From Quercus robur (taxonomy: Eukaryota > Streptophyta > Magnoliopsida > Fagales > Fagaceae), in contig NC_065542.1 in NCBI RefSeq assembly GCF_932294415.1, positions 265,501-329,500 of the forward strand: a stretch of DNA of 64,000 nucleotides, read 5' to 3'. The position numbers and the translations under genes are program-made. Shown here in pieces: positions 24,723 to 36,134 of this stretch. The number at the start of each line of letters is the position of its first letter. The first letter of the stretch is position 1. The notes under the pieces were generated by a model. It saw nothing but the letters and a program-made list of their open reading frames with translations, made no database searches and was not told the origin of the DNA.

Positions 24723-25555
24723 AAGATTATTCAGAGAATGATTGTTAAGAAGTAAAACTATAGTTCTGCATCTAGTTCCACACAGTTAATTCTAAACTCC
24801 CCCAAGGTTCTGCTTCAACAATACATAATACCGATTACGTATTTAAAATACTAACTCCAAGAAGCCTTAAACTTGAGCAACTCCATTTTGGTACCAGAGA
24901 TGAGTAAAGATTATTTATTCTCGATTTCATTTTGTCATAGAATGTCAGACCAGATAAGTTTCTAATGGCTTGTACCATACCATTAATGGTCATAGTGGAC
25001 TAAGACAGGTAGGGGGAAAAAAGAAGGATGCAAGACAGTAATGGGGCTCCTCACAATGAGACTTGAATACCTTAGGTTGAGAGAGCTTCGCAAAACTGTT
25101 GTAAACCCAACGAGCTAAAATTCAAAAATTATCTAACATGGCATTTTTAAAGGAATGGAGTGGCTCATTATCAACATTTAACGAGCACTCCAATGATCTA
25201 ATTTTTCATATATGAAAACAAGTATACAAAACAGCCCAGCCTTAGTTTCAAAATTTGGGGTTGGCTGAAAACAAAACTAGTATCACGAGGGAAAAAAAAA
25301 AAAAAAAAAATAGGGACAATTGATATCTTAAAAGCATGTATTTCTCCCTAACTTATCCCAGGAAAAAAAAAAAGAAGTATTTCTACCTCTTATTCTACCA
25401 TAACTGCTCTGTCTAAGCTCAAGACATAATTTTAGATTTGAAAAGAACAGCTAGCAAGGGAAAGAAATCTCTTACATAAATAGCTAAAATGCAACAAAAT
25501 CATGGAGAAAATACATGCACAATTCAAAATAATGAATTTCATATGCAGCAAGTGA
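24723..25555. other. Intergenic region downstream of the PP7-like gene
   Basis: Holds the presumed 3' UTR of the minus-strand gene that ends at 25556, plus A-rich tracts near 25288-25310. No other gene seen. Confidence 0.4.
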
Positions 25556-28500
25556 TTATGAACCTTCAGGAGTAATTACCATTGATGCCAGGTCCAATTC
25601 TTTATTAGAGTCAATCACATTTACGTAGTCATAATAGGGATTCACCTGCATCCATTAAGAAACAGTCACCAACAAAATAAAAAAAAAAGAAAGTGTAGCT
25701 CTGATATAGTCATAACTTGCATAAAACAAACTAACAAATATGAAATACAAAAGCATTTGCTCCCACCGTACATCCCAATGTACTCAGGTTGGCTATAATT
25801 TTTAATAATATTTTACGTTTACCTATCAAAAAAAAAAAAAAAAAAAAGGAAATACAAAAGCAAAAGCACCCGCGATTATGGAGCTTGCCGCTTTGATTAT
25901 CCTCAGACTCTCGGAAAATTTGTATAAAACCTGAAAATAATCATCATTTTTTTCCAATTAAAAATGAGTGTTATTAACTACCTGTGGTCTTGGAGCTATT
26001 GCTTCAAAGCTGTAAAAATTTGGATTATCAAAATTAGGGGGTTCCAGAACAATGTACGCCCCTTTATTTTTGTATCTTTCCTCTGTTGCCTGCATGGCAT
26101 ACAAGACATTTTATCAGGACAGATTACAGATGATGCAGTAAACAATATGAAAAGATTTAAATTCAGTAATTAAAACACAAGGTTAATTAAACAAAATCAG
26201 AAAACATTCTTCAACAGTGGCATAAATCCATACTTCCTATTTAGAGATGGAAATTCTTTAGCATCAACTCTTAAATAAAAAATGAAATTAGGGGTAATCT
26301 GGTGCAAGACCCGTAACTGTTCTTACAAATGATTGTTTTTACCTTCTCCATCAATGAACATAATGTGCACAGAAGCAGTTTAAGGTTCTTTCTTCTGCTA
26401 TGTTGAATGTTAACTAAATATATCCAATTACAATGATTCGCTTACAATCACAACACAAAGTATGGCCACATATGTTACTGTTACCTATTTAAGGAAGGAG
26501 TATCTTTTAGCTTTTGAAAAGAAACAAATTTAACACCTTCAGAATTTAAAACACTTAAGAACATGCTTAGATGAGCTTATTACCATTGGATAATTTGTTC
26601 AAAAAACAAGTTGTGTCAAAGTATAGTTGTACCTAATAATTTGGCAGTGAAACCAAGCTGTCATTTTAAGCTAAAGTGAACTTTTTTACATGGATAGTTG
26701 CACTAGGAAAGATTTTCACGTTGGATGATTAAAAAAAAGAGGAATATGGTTGTAGTGGATAAGTGGTGTATGTGCAAGAAAAACGGGGATTGCATAGATC
26801 GTTTGCTTCTACATTGTGATATTGGTCACAAATAACAGTCTCTGGCCTTATTTCGGGTGTTTTAGGTTATGCCTAAGAGTGTGGTTGATTTGTTGGCATG
26901 CTAGAAGGGGCGGTTTGGAAGGCATCAAAGTGCAGCTATTTGGCATGCAATACCTTCTTACATAATGTGGACTATTTGTTGAGGACAACATCCTCTCTTT
27001 TTTTTTTTTGCTTTTGATAAATAAGTATTGCATGAAAAGGGCACAGCCCAAGTAATTGAATGATCCACAGTGGAGATGAAGATGTTATTTTTACCCTCCA
27101 GGTATAACCAGATGGCTGCTGCTAGTGACCGCTCTTTTTCTAATTTGCTTGAGTTTGTTGACTTTTGAAATGTTTATATGATCTTTTTAGCATCTTATCT
27201 ATGTACTTGGGCTAATCCCTTCTATGGTATGGTTATTAGTTAATAAAATTTCTTTCTTACCTTATGAAAAAATACTGATTTGATCCCTACATTTTGGTGT
27301 CATGATCAATTTGGTCCCTACATTTTGATAACAGTCAATTTGGTCCCTGTTATTTTCAACATACAGTCAATTTGGTCCCTACCGTTAACTTATTAACGGA
27401 AAATGCCTACGTGACAAACGGTTTGTAAGGTTGACATGTCTAATATTAAAAAATTAAATGAGATGATGACGTGTCTAAATTTTATTGGCCATGTCAGTGA
27501 TTAGTTGGCAAAAAATGCCACATCATCTTTTATAAATATACTTCTCTTCTTTTCTTTTTTTCCTCTCTCTATTTTTCTTTTAACTTTCTTTAATCAAACA
27601 TAATTTTCATTTTATTTTCAATAACAATTTTCTTCATTGTTTCGGCAAACAACCATTGAATGTGCATAACTATCTCACCTGGTGGAGACCATGATTCGGA
27701 AACCCCTCTCTCTCTCAATAATTGTGGGTTATTGTGTTGTGTTGTGTTGTATAGCAAGTGAATGTATAGTAGCCAAGGCCACTAGAAACCCATACAGAGG
27801 AGAAAAACTTTCATATGCAGTTGTTAACCAAACGAAGAGGACATGGATCTGATCCGAGTTGCATGTCAAATTGGCAAACTTGAATAGAGCAATCATTCTA
27901 GACCATTTTGAATTAGAATCGGAGGTCCACTAAGGGGCTGGATTTGGAGCAACTGGGATTTGGATCCACATGGGAGAGGAGGATGAGGAGGAGAAATCCC
28001 AAGAAGGTTAGTTTCTAAGGCATGAGATTCGGATTTGGAGATTGGGAGAAAGAGAGGTGGCACAAGCACCAGTGGTTAAGTGAGGAGTAGGAGATTGGGA
28101 GAGACGGAGGGCTGTCCTGGGTTTGGGGAAAGAACAATGAAGAATGTTCTGGGTTTGGGAAGAAGAACAATGAAGAATGTGGGAAAATAAAATTAATTTT
28201 TAAAGAAATCGTAGGAAAATTGAAAGAAAAAATAGTGGAAAAAAATTGGAAAAGAAAAGAAATATATTTGTAAAGGTTGATGTGGTTTTTTTTCCAACTA
28301 ATCACTGAAATAGCTAATAAAATTTAGACATATCAACATCTCATTTAATTTTTCAATTTGGTAACACCAACGGTACAAACCGTTTGCCACATAGACATTT
28401 TCTGTTAATAAGCTAACGGTAGGGACTAAATTGACTGCAAGTTGAAAATAATAAGGACTAAATTGACTGCTACTAAAATGTAGGGACTAAATTGATTATA

Positions 28501-31500
28501 ACACTAAAATATAAGGACCAAAATAGTGTTTTCGCCAAAAATAAATACAACTCCGAAAAAATTTCTTTCTAACTATTTAAAAAAAAAAAATGTAACTCTG
28601 ATAAAACAATCTAGAGAATAGCATTTAAATCAAACTAAGAAATGCATGTGTGTATACCTATCAAAAATATTAAAAAAATAAATGCTTGTGCGTATATGTG
28701 TGCGAGCTCACAGAATGAGACCTCATTAAGTGTGAATGTCTAGAGTTCTGAAGTTTCATCAAAATGAGCAAATCCATGAAATTTTGAAGGAACATTCCAT
28801 CATTAATCCTTTTTTTTATAAGTAGATAGTGGGGAAAGGGGAGTGTCGAGGGGGGATTCAACCCAAAAACATGGGGCACTACAAAGGATGCTATTATCAC
28901 TAGATTATCACTTGAACCCCAATCCATCATTATTACTATATATTGATGAAGATTGACTGTTCATGAAAAGTAATTATTCCCATTTCAAAATATTTTCCTC
29001 TTATTTAATAAATTGTAATAGTAACTAGTTTCCAATACAATAAGGAAAAAAAAAAAAAAACTCATTCTAAATGTTATAGAACGCATTCAAATATTTCTTT
29101 AGGTAAAAGCATACAAGAAGAAATTCATATAGATATAAGCATGAAAAAACACATGGAAGCAACAAATCTAAAAAGAGAGGAGCCTATAGAAACCTGAAAC
29201 TGCGGGTAGTCTGGAGCACTAAACACAGTGATCAGCTTCCCTGACTCCACAACATGATCAATGGTATATCCTTCATCCATTCCTCCAAAACCAGTCCTCT
29301 TTTCCCTCACATCAGGGCCTTCATGTGATCTGATGATTAACTGGGATGAAATCAACAAATGATAACCACAATATTAGTTTGAAAATTAAAAGCCAGCATG
29401 TTTCCATAAAAGATTAACACCAACAAATAAGTTAACAAATAAACACAAACAAGTGCAGAGAAACTGTATAAATGGTTTTACTATGGAGTGTCGTATGTTG
29501 CCCCACTTTCAACAGCAACAGGCGGTTTCATTTAGAGTAAAGCAAGACGGACCGCAAAACCATATTTTGCTTATAAGTTATAACCATCAAATAGAACTCC
29601 ATGACCATACACAACTATTAAAGGAGCTGCCAATGGACCATGGACCAAATGGCATCTCCTCCCCCCATAAGAATAAGGAGTATAGCATGAGGATAGTGTT
29701 CAATCCCATATTGGTGGGAGTTTTATTTACATATCAAAAGAAAGCCATTAAAGAGTTATATTGTATCGTCCAGAAAAAGAAAAAAAAAGTTATGTTGTCT
29801 TTTTACTTCAAGTCAGAAGTTGTAAAAAGTATCGGTTAAGATGGTAAACAACTTCAGTAGCGATAACAAAAAATAAAAGTAAAAAATAAACCCATATTTA
29901 AAACTAGCTACTTAATAAAAAGGGAAAGTATGAGTCAAGAAAAGCACAACTGTCAGCTACTTCATTACATTTATATGGAAAAGGAACAATAATGATAATA
30001 AGATGTATATAATATCTTTATTAAATGACATATATGAATGCAAACATGAAATATATATTTTCATAGATTTTGAATATCAAAATGACACAAAAGATAACCA
30101 CATTTATTCAAAATTTAATCTTATGTGCAATAAATCAATTAATATATATATATATATATATATATAGTTAGGCTGAAATTTTCCATTAAGCAATTAGAGA
30201 TTACCAGAAAATAAACCATGCCCATTATGAACAATATCACAAGATAGCCATATCAGCTCTAATTAAAACGGTTTTTTGAAATAACCTTTAGATTGAACTT
30301 TTTGAGGAAGTCTTCAGTGCAATCAGGACCCCACAATAGTCCAATGTTTCGCTCTTTATTCAGAGAAAGACCAAGAGTCATTGATGGGTCTGACCATAGC
30401 ACATCACCAGGAATCAGATTTAAGCCTTCAACTGGAGGATCAAGAACAAACCTTCGAGCTCTAGATAATTCCTCCAAAGAACCAAGAGATAATGACTCGG
30501 GCTCAGAGTTGGAACTTAGTTTACGACTCTTCTTCTTCCCTTTCGATGTCTTTGATTGGGTCAAAGGTATGCTGCGGAAAAGCCCTCCATGAGCGGTAAA
30601 TACACATCCCGCTATAACAGAGGCCAAAGGAAGCCCTTCGAAGCACCCCAAACATTTCTGATACACATGCTCACCTTTCTCTCCATATTTTGTCAGCACC
30701 TCCTTCTCAAAGCCATAAACAGAGGTGCAATACTTGGATTCATGATTTCCACGGAGAAGAAATACTCTATCTGGCATAAAGACCTAGCCAGAATATCATC
30801 CCATAACAGCATAAATTCATCAATTACTAAACAATAATTTAAGAAGAAAAAAAAATCATATCTAATGTACAAAACTCTCACTTTTACAGATCCTGAGAAG
30901 TAATTGGTAGGCGACCTTAACCCCAATTTAATCAATAATTAGAAATTTATAGCTTTAACAAAAACAAGCTATATGTATGCTAAATATTGTAGAAGATGCT
31001 ATTATTTGAGAATGGAAAATGCTAAGGCTACACTAATTTTTAATACACAGGGTTTACAAACTAACAAACTGACATGTTGGTGAATGTGATTGGTGGGTTT
31101 TAACAGCATAATAAATGAATTTATGTATTACTTTCTGTGACTAGTGACAGTTTGAAAATTTTAGGTAGTAAAATTTGTAGTATCCATAACATCACTCTTT
31201 GCAAAATGAACATGAATCAAACATGGAACTTAGAGATTAAGCAAACCACTAAGAAGGATATAGCTTGTTTTAACAAAAACCATACATCTCTAACAAATAC
31301 AAAGTAGCTTACAAGAAGATTATGATTGAAATTATAAAAAAAAAAAAAAAGTTCAAAACTTGCTGAAACTGTAACAAAGTAAAGTTGGAATTTTGATTAA
31401 TAAGAGAGAAATGAAATACCTTCCAGGCCAACAAGAGAAGAAAAGTCTCAAGGCCCCAAGCTCCATGATTGACATAATTACCATTGAATACAAAGAATTG

Positions 31501-31883
31501 ATTTTGAGAAGGAAACCCAGCTTGTTTCAATAGAAAGATGAGATCATGCATTTGGCCATGAATGTCACCGACAACAACGACAGTGCTCGACTTGTCAGGA
31601 TCAATTGTGAGACAATTAGGTTCCTCGTGGAGGATCTTCGATGCGGCAAGAATCAGAGTATCAAAGACTTGAACTGGAAGTACTGACTGGAATTCCGAGG
31701 GTGGTAGATTCTTGGAAGACCAGTCAAAGGTCGATATCAGATTCTTGATCCAATCAAGATCAAGCTCGCTATTCTCTGGCCATGTTAGCGTTGGTACTTC
31801 TTGTTGTTGCTGCTGCTGCTGCTGTTGTTTTACTAGTGATGCATTAGGATTTTCTTCATCCGCAATCGTAAGTTCACCAAGTT
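25556..31883 (-). CDS. PP7L: PP7-like serine/threonine phosphatase portion, probably catalytically weak
   Basis: Plant PP7 is a nuclear PPP-family phosphatase; its relative PP7L acts with MAIN/MAIL1 in gene and transposon silencing in Arabidopsis. Five exons (31420-31883, 30286-30783, 29194-29340, 25982-26089, 25556-25645) encode 434 residues after a short polyQ (9 Gln). Family blocks seen: [137 protein letters not shown]. The metal-site motif GDxVDRG reads GNYVNHG, losing two Asp and the Arg, although GDIHG and GNHE remain. This points to PP7L more than PP7. Intron 26090-29193 is 3.1 kb and filled with transposon remains. Confidence 0.88.
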
Positions 31884-34168
31884 CTTAAAAAACATAAACA
31901 AATTTGTTTAGTATAAAAACTCAAAAAAGCTCTAAGAAGAGAAATTACTTATACAAAATAATACAGGAAAAGAAAAAAAAATCAATGTATACCTGAGTCA
32001 AGCTTTTCAAATTCCTCAACATCTTCCAGTGCCTTTTGAAGGCTTATTGGAGTAGAAGAAGAACGAAGCCAATCTTGCGCACAAAGGAGGCCCTCAACCA
32101 TCCTAGGAGACAAAGAGCTGCGAAAAGGATCAAGCACACGGCCTTCTATGCTAAATGCAGATTCAGAAGCTACAGTTGATACAGGGATTGCAAGAACATG
32201 ACGAGCAACCAAGGAAAGCACAGGAAATCTACAAGAATTAGCCTTCCACCAATTCAATATATCAAAATATCCATCAAGTTTTGCCAAACCCTCTTCTAAA
32301 TACCTTTCCACCTCAGACTTCTTCTCTAAAGAATTCTCCTCCTCAATTTCTCTCATAAATTGAGCCATCCTCAAAGATCGTCTCACACTCAAAGGCCCAC
32401 TGCTACTACTTCCACTTGACCCCTGCGACAATTGTGTAGACATATTATTTTGTGCATCCCTTCCCTTCTCATTTTTCAGGTATGCTTCATACATTCGAAC
32501 CAAAGCATCTTTCACTTGTTCTGTCTTCTCATCCACCTTAGAAATATCATGATAGAGTCCCTTAAAAGCAAAATGAACATATCGCAATTTGTATCGAGGA
32601 TCAAGAACAACTGCAACATACAACAATAAATTTTGATTGTCAAGATTCTCCCAATATTTATTAAATTTTGATTTCATATCCATCGCCATTTTCTTCAATG
32701 ACTCATTCTCATTTAAACACTCCTCTTCGATTGTATCTCGAATCAACATCAATTCTGGAACAAATTGGTTTGCAGTAACAGCCTTGGAGCCTGAAAACCG
32801 CAATGCAGCATCATAAAAAAGTTGAAGGAACTTCACAAACAACCTAACTTTGATCCAATCTTCCCTCTCCGGAGGCCCAAAAACGTTCTTACCTTTCTTA
32901 CTTTGCCCACAATTTCCATCATCACCATCTTCGTCCTCCTCCCCCTCTCTCAAAGTAGGGAGGAAATTCTTGTCAACCTCCTCCAATCTTTCAAACGCCT
33001 TTTGAAATTTTTGGGCCTTATCCAACATCATGTAAGTAAAGTCCCACCTTGTTGGTACATCTAGGCAAGGTTGACTTTTACTTGATATTGTCTCCCTCTC
33101 CGCACATGCCTGAAGTTTACTCCACCTTTGTGGTGAAGATCTTACATACCTCACAACATTCCTTATCTTTGCTATCGACTCATCCAGTTCTTTTAACCCC
33201 TCATGAACTATAAGATTCAAAATATGAGCATAACATCTGACATGCAAGAACTCATTTTCTAGAAGAGTATCCTTCTTTTCTTTCGTCTTATCCTTCAAGA
33301 ACTCAATCAAACTACTATTGGAACTTGCATTGTCAACAGTAAGAGTAAGAATCTTCTTCAGCTTCCATTGAAACAAACACGATTCAACTGCCCTTCCAAG
33401 TGTGACACCTTTGTGGTTGTCCACTACACAAAAATTGATTATTCTTTTGTGCAATGTCCAATTGTCATCAATAAAGTGTGCCGTGAGACACATATAGTTT
33501 AAATTTTGCACAGATGTCCAAGTATCTGTGGTAAGGCAAATTCTTTGGCCCCTAAGAGCTTTCCCCAGCTTCTTCTTTTCCCTCAAAAAGACATTGAAAC
33601 AATCTCTTGCAATTGCCATCCGACTTGGTATTTTATTTGTAGTCCACTTGGGACAAACTACACGCATAAATCTCTTAAAACCTTCACCCTCCACAATCCT
33701 AAATGGAAGCTCATCTAGGATCACCATCTCAACTAATGCTCGCCTACAATCCTCAACACTAAAAGGTACCGCAAAAAGATCACCACTACCTCCATCAGTA
33801 GTAAATTCAAATGCTAGGGTGCTTTGGCTCTTACCTATGCTATTTGGGTATTTCTTGCATTGCTTTAAAATGTGTGCAATCAAGTTTTTTGTCCCATTTG
33901 CGCTAGTAGCTGCATAATCAGTCCCACAATACTTACAAGCCGCTCTTGCTTTTTTAGAATCTCCACCTCCAACCATAGTAAAATGTTCCCAAACCCAAGA
34001 TCTTTTTCTACCCTTAGTAGCAGCTTCAGCAGTAGTACTCACATTGGGTGGGCATGGAGTAGTAAGGCCTTGGTTCCCTTGTGATGACGTATCAGCTGTT
34101 GCATTTCCACCACTATCACCATGGCCAGTGGTGCTCCCATCAATGCGCATGGGGCTTACATCAGACAT
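25556..34168 (-). CDS. Predicted fusion gene: BED/hAT transposase-derived N-terminal half joined to PP7-like phosphatase
   Basis: Six coding exons: 31993-34168, 31420-31883, 30286-30783, 29194-29340, 25982-26089 and 25556-25645, giving 1160 residues in one frame. Residues 1-725 form a hAT transposase-type protein (BED finger, RNase H-like core, hATC dimerisation region). Residues 726-1160 form a plant PP7-type phosphatase domain. The join is phase 1: GACTCAG|GTATAC (donor 31992-31991) to TTTTTTAAG|AACTTGG (acceptor ending 31884), making a Glu codon across a 109-bp intron. The PP7-like exon has no in-frame ATG, and TAA directly precedes the acceptor frame, so it cannot start by itself. An intron in the 5' UTR (34169-34590) abuts the ATG. 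Without RNA the join is an inference; the alternative is an independent hAT ORF beside a PP7-like gene that has lost its first exon. Confidence 0.7.
26740..27265 (+). pseudogene. L1 LINE 3' fragment (zf-RVT region) inside the PP7-like intron
   Basis: Reading with interruptions, the segment contains CMCKKNG...[10 protein letters not shown] and [11 protein letters not shown], the zinc-binding reverse-transcriptase tail that also ends ORF2 of the intact L1 at 42789-46430. It is followed by an L1-like 3' UTR ending TAATAAAATTTCTTTCTTAC and an A-run. A short T-rich antisense retroposon tail (about 26998-27050) is nested in it. Stops interrupt the frame, so it is dead. Confidence 0.65.
27266..28536. 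mobile_element. Non-autonomous element with about 280-bp terminal inverted repeats (MULE-like)
   Basis: The left arm (27266-27545) and right arm (28257-28536) are long, clearly related inverted repeats built of phrases such as TCAATTTGGTCCCTACATTTT and the AACGGTTTGTACC-like block. The interior of about 710 bp has no transposase. Long TIRs suggest a Mutator-like element. A 9-bp target duplication was not found, so the exact ends are approximate. It lies in the large intron of the PP7-like gene, next to the L1 fragment tail. Confidence 0.7.
28806..28922 (-). mobile_element. tRNA-derived SINE with 10-bp target duplication
   Basis: Read on the minus strand, it has an A-box-like TAGTGATAATAGC, a B-box-like GGGTTGAATCCC and a short A-rich tail. 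It is flanked by TCCATCATTA on both sides (28796-28805 and 28923-28932), an exact target-site duplication. It is oriented with the host gene, inside its large intron. Confidence 0.78.
31884..31992 (-). other. 109-bp intron joining the hAT frame to the PP7-like frame
   Basis: On the minus strand the donor is CAG|GTATAC and the acceptor is TTTATGTTTTTTAAG|AA, preceded by a T-rich tract. The phase is 1 on both sides. A second, upstream AG (CTTCTTAG) is possible but would put a stop in frame. Confidence 0.65.
31982..34168 (-). mobile_element. hAT-superfamily transposase ORF (RICESLEEPER/DAYSLEEPER type), open throughout
   Basis: If unspliced, the frame is 728 codons and ends at a TGA at 31982. 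Domains in order: BED zinc finger about residues 57-106 (C78, C81, H99, C104); hAT RNase H-like core with TTDTWTS (D215) and TVDNASSN (D279); the CxxH motif [10 protein letters not shown] at about 311-320; LDVPTRW; and the C-terminal hATC dimerisation region about 630-715 (SRFPVLS-like, [28 protein letters not shown]). No stop or frameshift interrupts it. A matching 3' terminal inverted repeat and target duplication were not found downstream, so it looks captured or domesticated more than freshly inserted. The final codons overlap the splice donor used in the fusion model. Confidence 0.85.
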
Positions 34169-34590
34169 CTAAAAACAAAACAAAAATTAAATTTTAGAGA
34201 ACACTGATATTTACAAACAATACATACATCCTTAAGCATTCATTTATAAAAGAAATTTTGAGCCCATGAATAATAGATTATCATTTTCTTAAGCATTCAT
34301 TTATAAATGTCAAAACTTGAAAAACAAAATATTTAAGTAATCAAATTTAGACCAGCACATACTCTAGAAGCACATTCCCTATGAAATTCTCAATTTCTTA
34401 CTTACTATCTCGGAGTTACTGTTCTTAGAATACAGCCGACCAAAACGAACTATTAATTTCTCAATTTCTTACTATTTATTTATTCACAAACAATGAAAAC
34501 CTCGAAGAAAATATAAAAAGCAAACAAAAGAACTAAATAATGGACTAGCTAGAACAAAATTTCAAACCCTATAAAAATTTCGAAACATAC
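34169..34590 (-). other. 5' UTR intron of the hAT-PP7-like gene
   Basis: On the minus strand, GAAGAGAG|GTATGT (donor 34590-34589) pairs with TTTTGTTTTTTAG placed directly before the ATG (acceptor 34170-34169). An intron ending exactly at the start codon is typical of host genes and of some hAT elements. Confidence 0.55.
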
Positions 34591-34796
34591 CTCTCTTCAG
34601 AAAATTTCAGACTTCTTCACATAGATTTGGACTTTGATGAGACTGCAAACCCTAAAGGAGGAAAGAGATTGGAGAGATTGATCGAAGAGAGAGAGTAGAA
34701 GTGAAAGGGGAGACAGTAGACAGTAGAGGGAGTGAGTCGTCTGAGTTTGAGCTAGCACTTAGCACTGGACTGGACCAGACCGGATTGGACCACTAG

Positions 34797-34805
34797 TTTT
34801 ATAAA
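34797..34805 (-). promoter_or_regulatory. Candidate TATA box of the hAT-PP7-like gene
   Basis: Minus-strand TTTATAAAA lies about 90-100 bp upstream of the pyrimidine-rich stretch (34675-34730) that would be the 5' UTR. Just inside it, repeated GGTCCAATCC/GGTCTGGTCC phrases may be a remnant of a hAT subterminal region. Confidence 0.35.
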
Positions 34806-36134
34806 TAAGCAAATTACAACATGGTCAATATTGTTTGCTTAATGTTTTATTGTTTATATTAAACAAAATTATTTCAATTTATAAAACTTTGATTTTCATT
34901 TATAAAAATTCCCTATAAATTGGATGATTTTAATATGAAATATTTATCTTGCAGTCAAAAATGAATTTTATAGAATATACACATGTATATACTCATATGA
35001 TTGAGTATGCAGTGACTCAAGATATATTGTTTTTATTTTATTCTTAATAAAATAAAAGTTATGGTCTTTTTATAAATAAATAAAAAAGTGTCTCAAGTTA
35101 AATATTAAAAGTTTAAAATTGTTATTATGATTTTTTTTTTAATTCAGATGAATTTGAGTTCATCACTTACTCCTTTCCCAAAAACAAAAGAAAAAAAATA
35201 TTATTTCTAAATTTTTAATTTTAACCATCACCTTATTATTATTTAATAAATTACATTTTTCTTTTTAGTTCAACTAGTTGATATATGTTTTTTTTTTTTT
35301 TGGGTTGAGAAACACTAGTTGATATAGGTTGGTATTTCTTAAGTTTAAATCACTTTCTTTTCTCCCATGATCATTATGAAATCATATTTAAATTAACAAC
35401 AAAAGACAATAAAATGTTTCAATAAAGTCTGGGGTTATCTTAATTATGTCCTATAAAGTTTAAAATTTCTTATTTGGTCTCTTAATGTTACCTATAGTTT
35501 TGACTAAGAGCTCTTATGAGTTATGTCCATGCTCATGTTGATATGTCGTTTAAGTAACACCTAAGTCTATCACATATGTTTAGTTGATCCTGTTAAATCA
35601 TGCCATGTCATTTTTATTATTTTATATCAATTAAATAGCTCTAAAAAATTTTAAATTACATATAATAAAATAATTTCTTTATTTTATTTTATGGACAACC
35701 TAGACGAGATAAAGACAAAAGGGCTCACAATCAAAACAATAGATAATGTTATGGGATCAAATTAAAATTTTAAAATTTGAAGGGATAAAATCAAAATTAC
35801 CCAAACTATGAGGGGGTACTTTAGATTTCAGCATTAAAAAAAAAAAAAAAAAAAATGGTGAGATGCGTCACGTGGCAAAGGCAAACCTAACAGTCTTGGG
35901 TGTTCATAGAGCTTTTGCAGTACAGTTTGGAAGTGGGGAATAGTTGGTTTGAACTTTGAACTTGGAAATTTGAACATTGATATATCATCGAACATCGTAT
36001 ATGGATGGAAGATGTTCTCCATATTATATTATTTTATATTGTTTTGTATGAATCAAAAGAGGGGACAATTAAATTAAAAAACAGAACAAAAGGAAGATAA
36101 GAAGAAGAAGAAGAAGAAGAAGAAGTTGTGATCA
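34806..36134. other. Divergent intergenic region between the hAT-PP7-like gene and VPS9A
   Basis: AT-rich. A degenerate repeat at about 35430-35830, with opposed phrases like CTTATTTGGTCTC and GGGATCAAATTAAAA, may be an old MULE-like relic. A (GAA)n run at about 36102-36125 lies in the 5' UTR of VPS9A. Confidence 0.4.

Noticed and set aside
29453-29839. 128-codon plus-strand frame within the PP7-like gene
   Set aside because: Lies in the intron between the exons at 29340 and 30286, antisense, with no domain.
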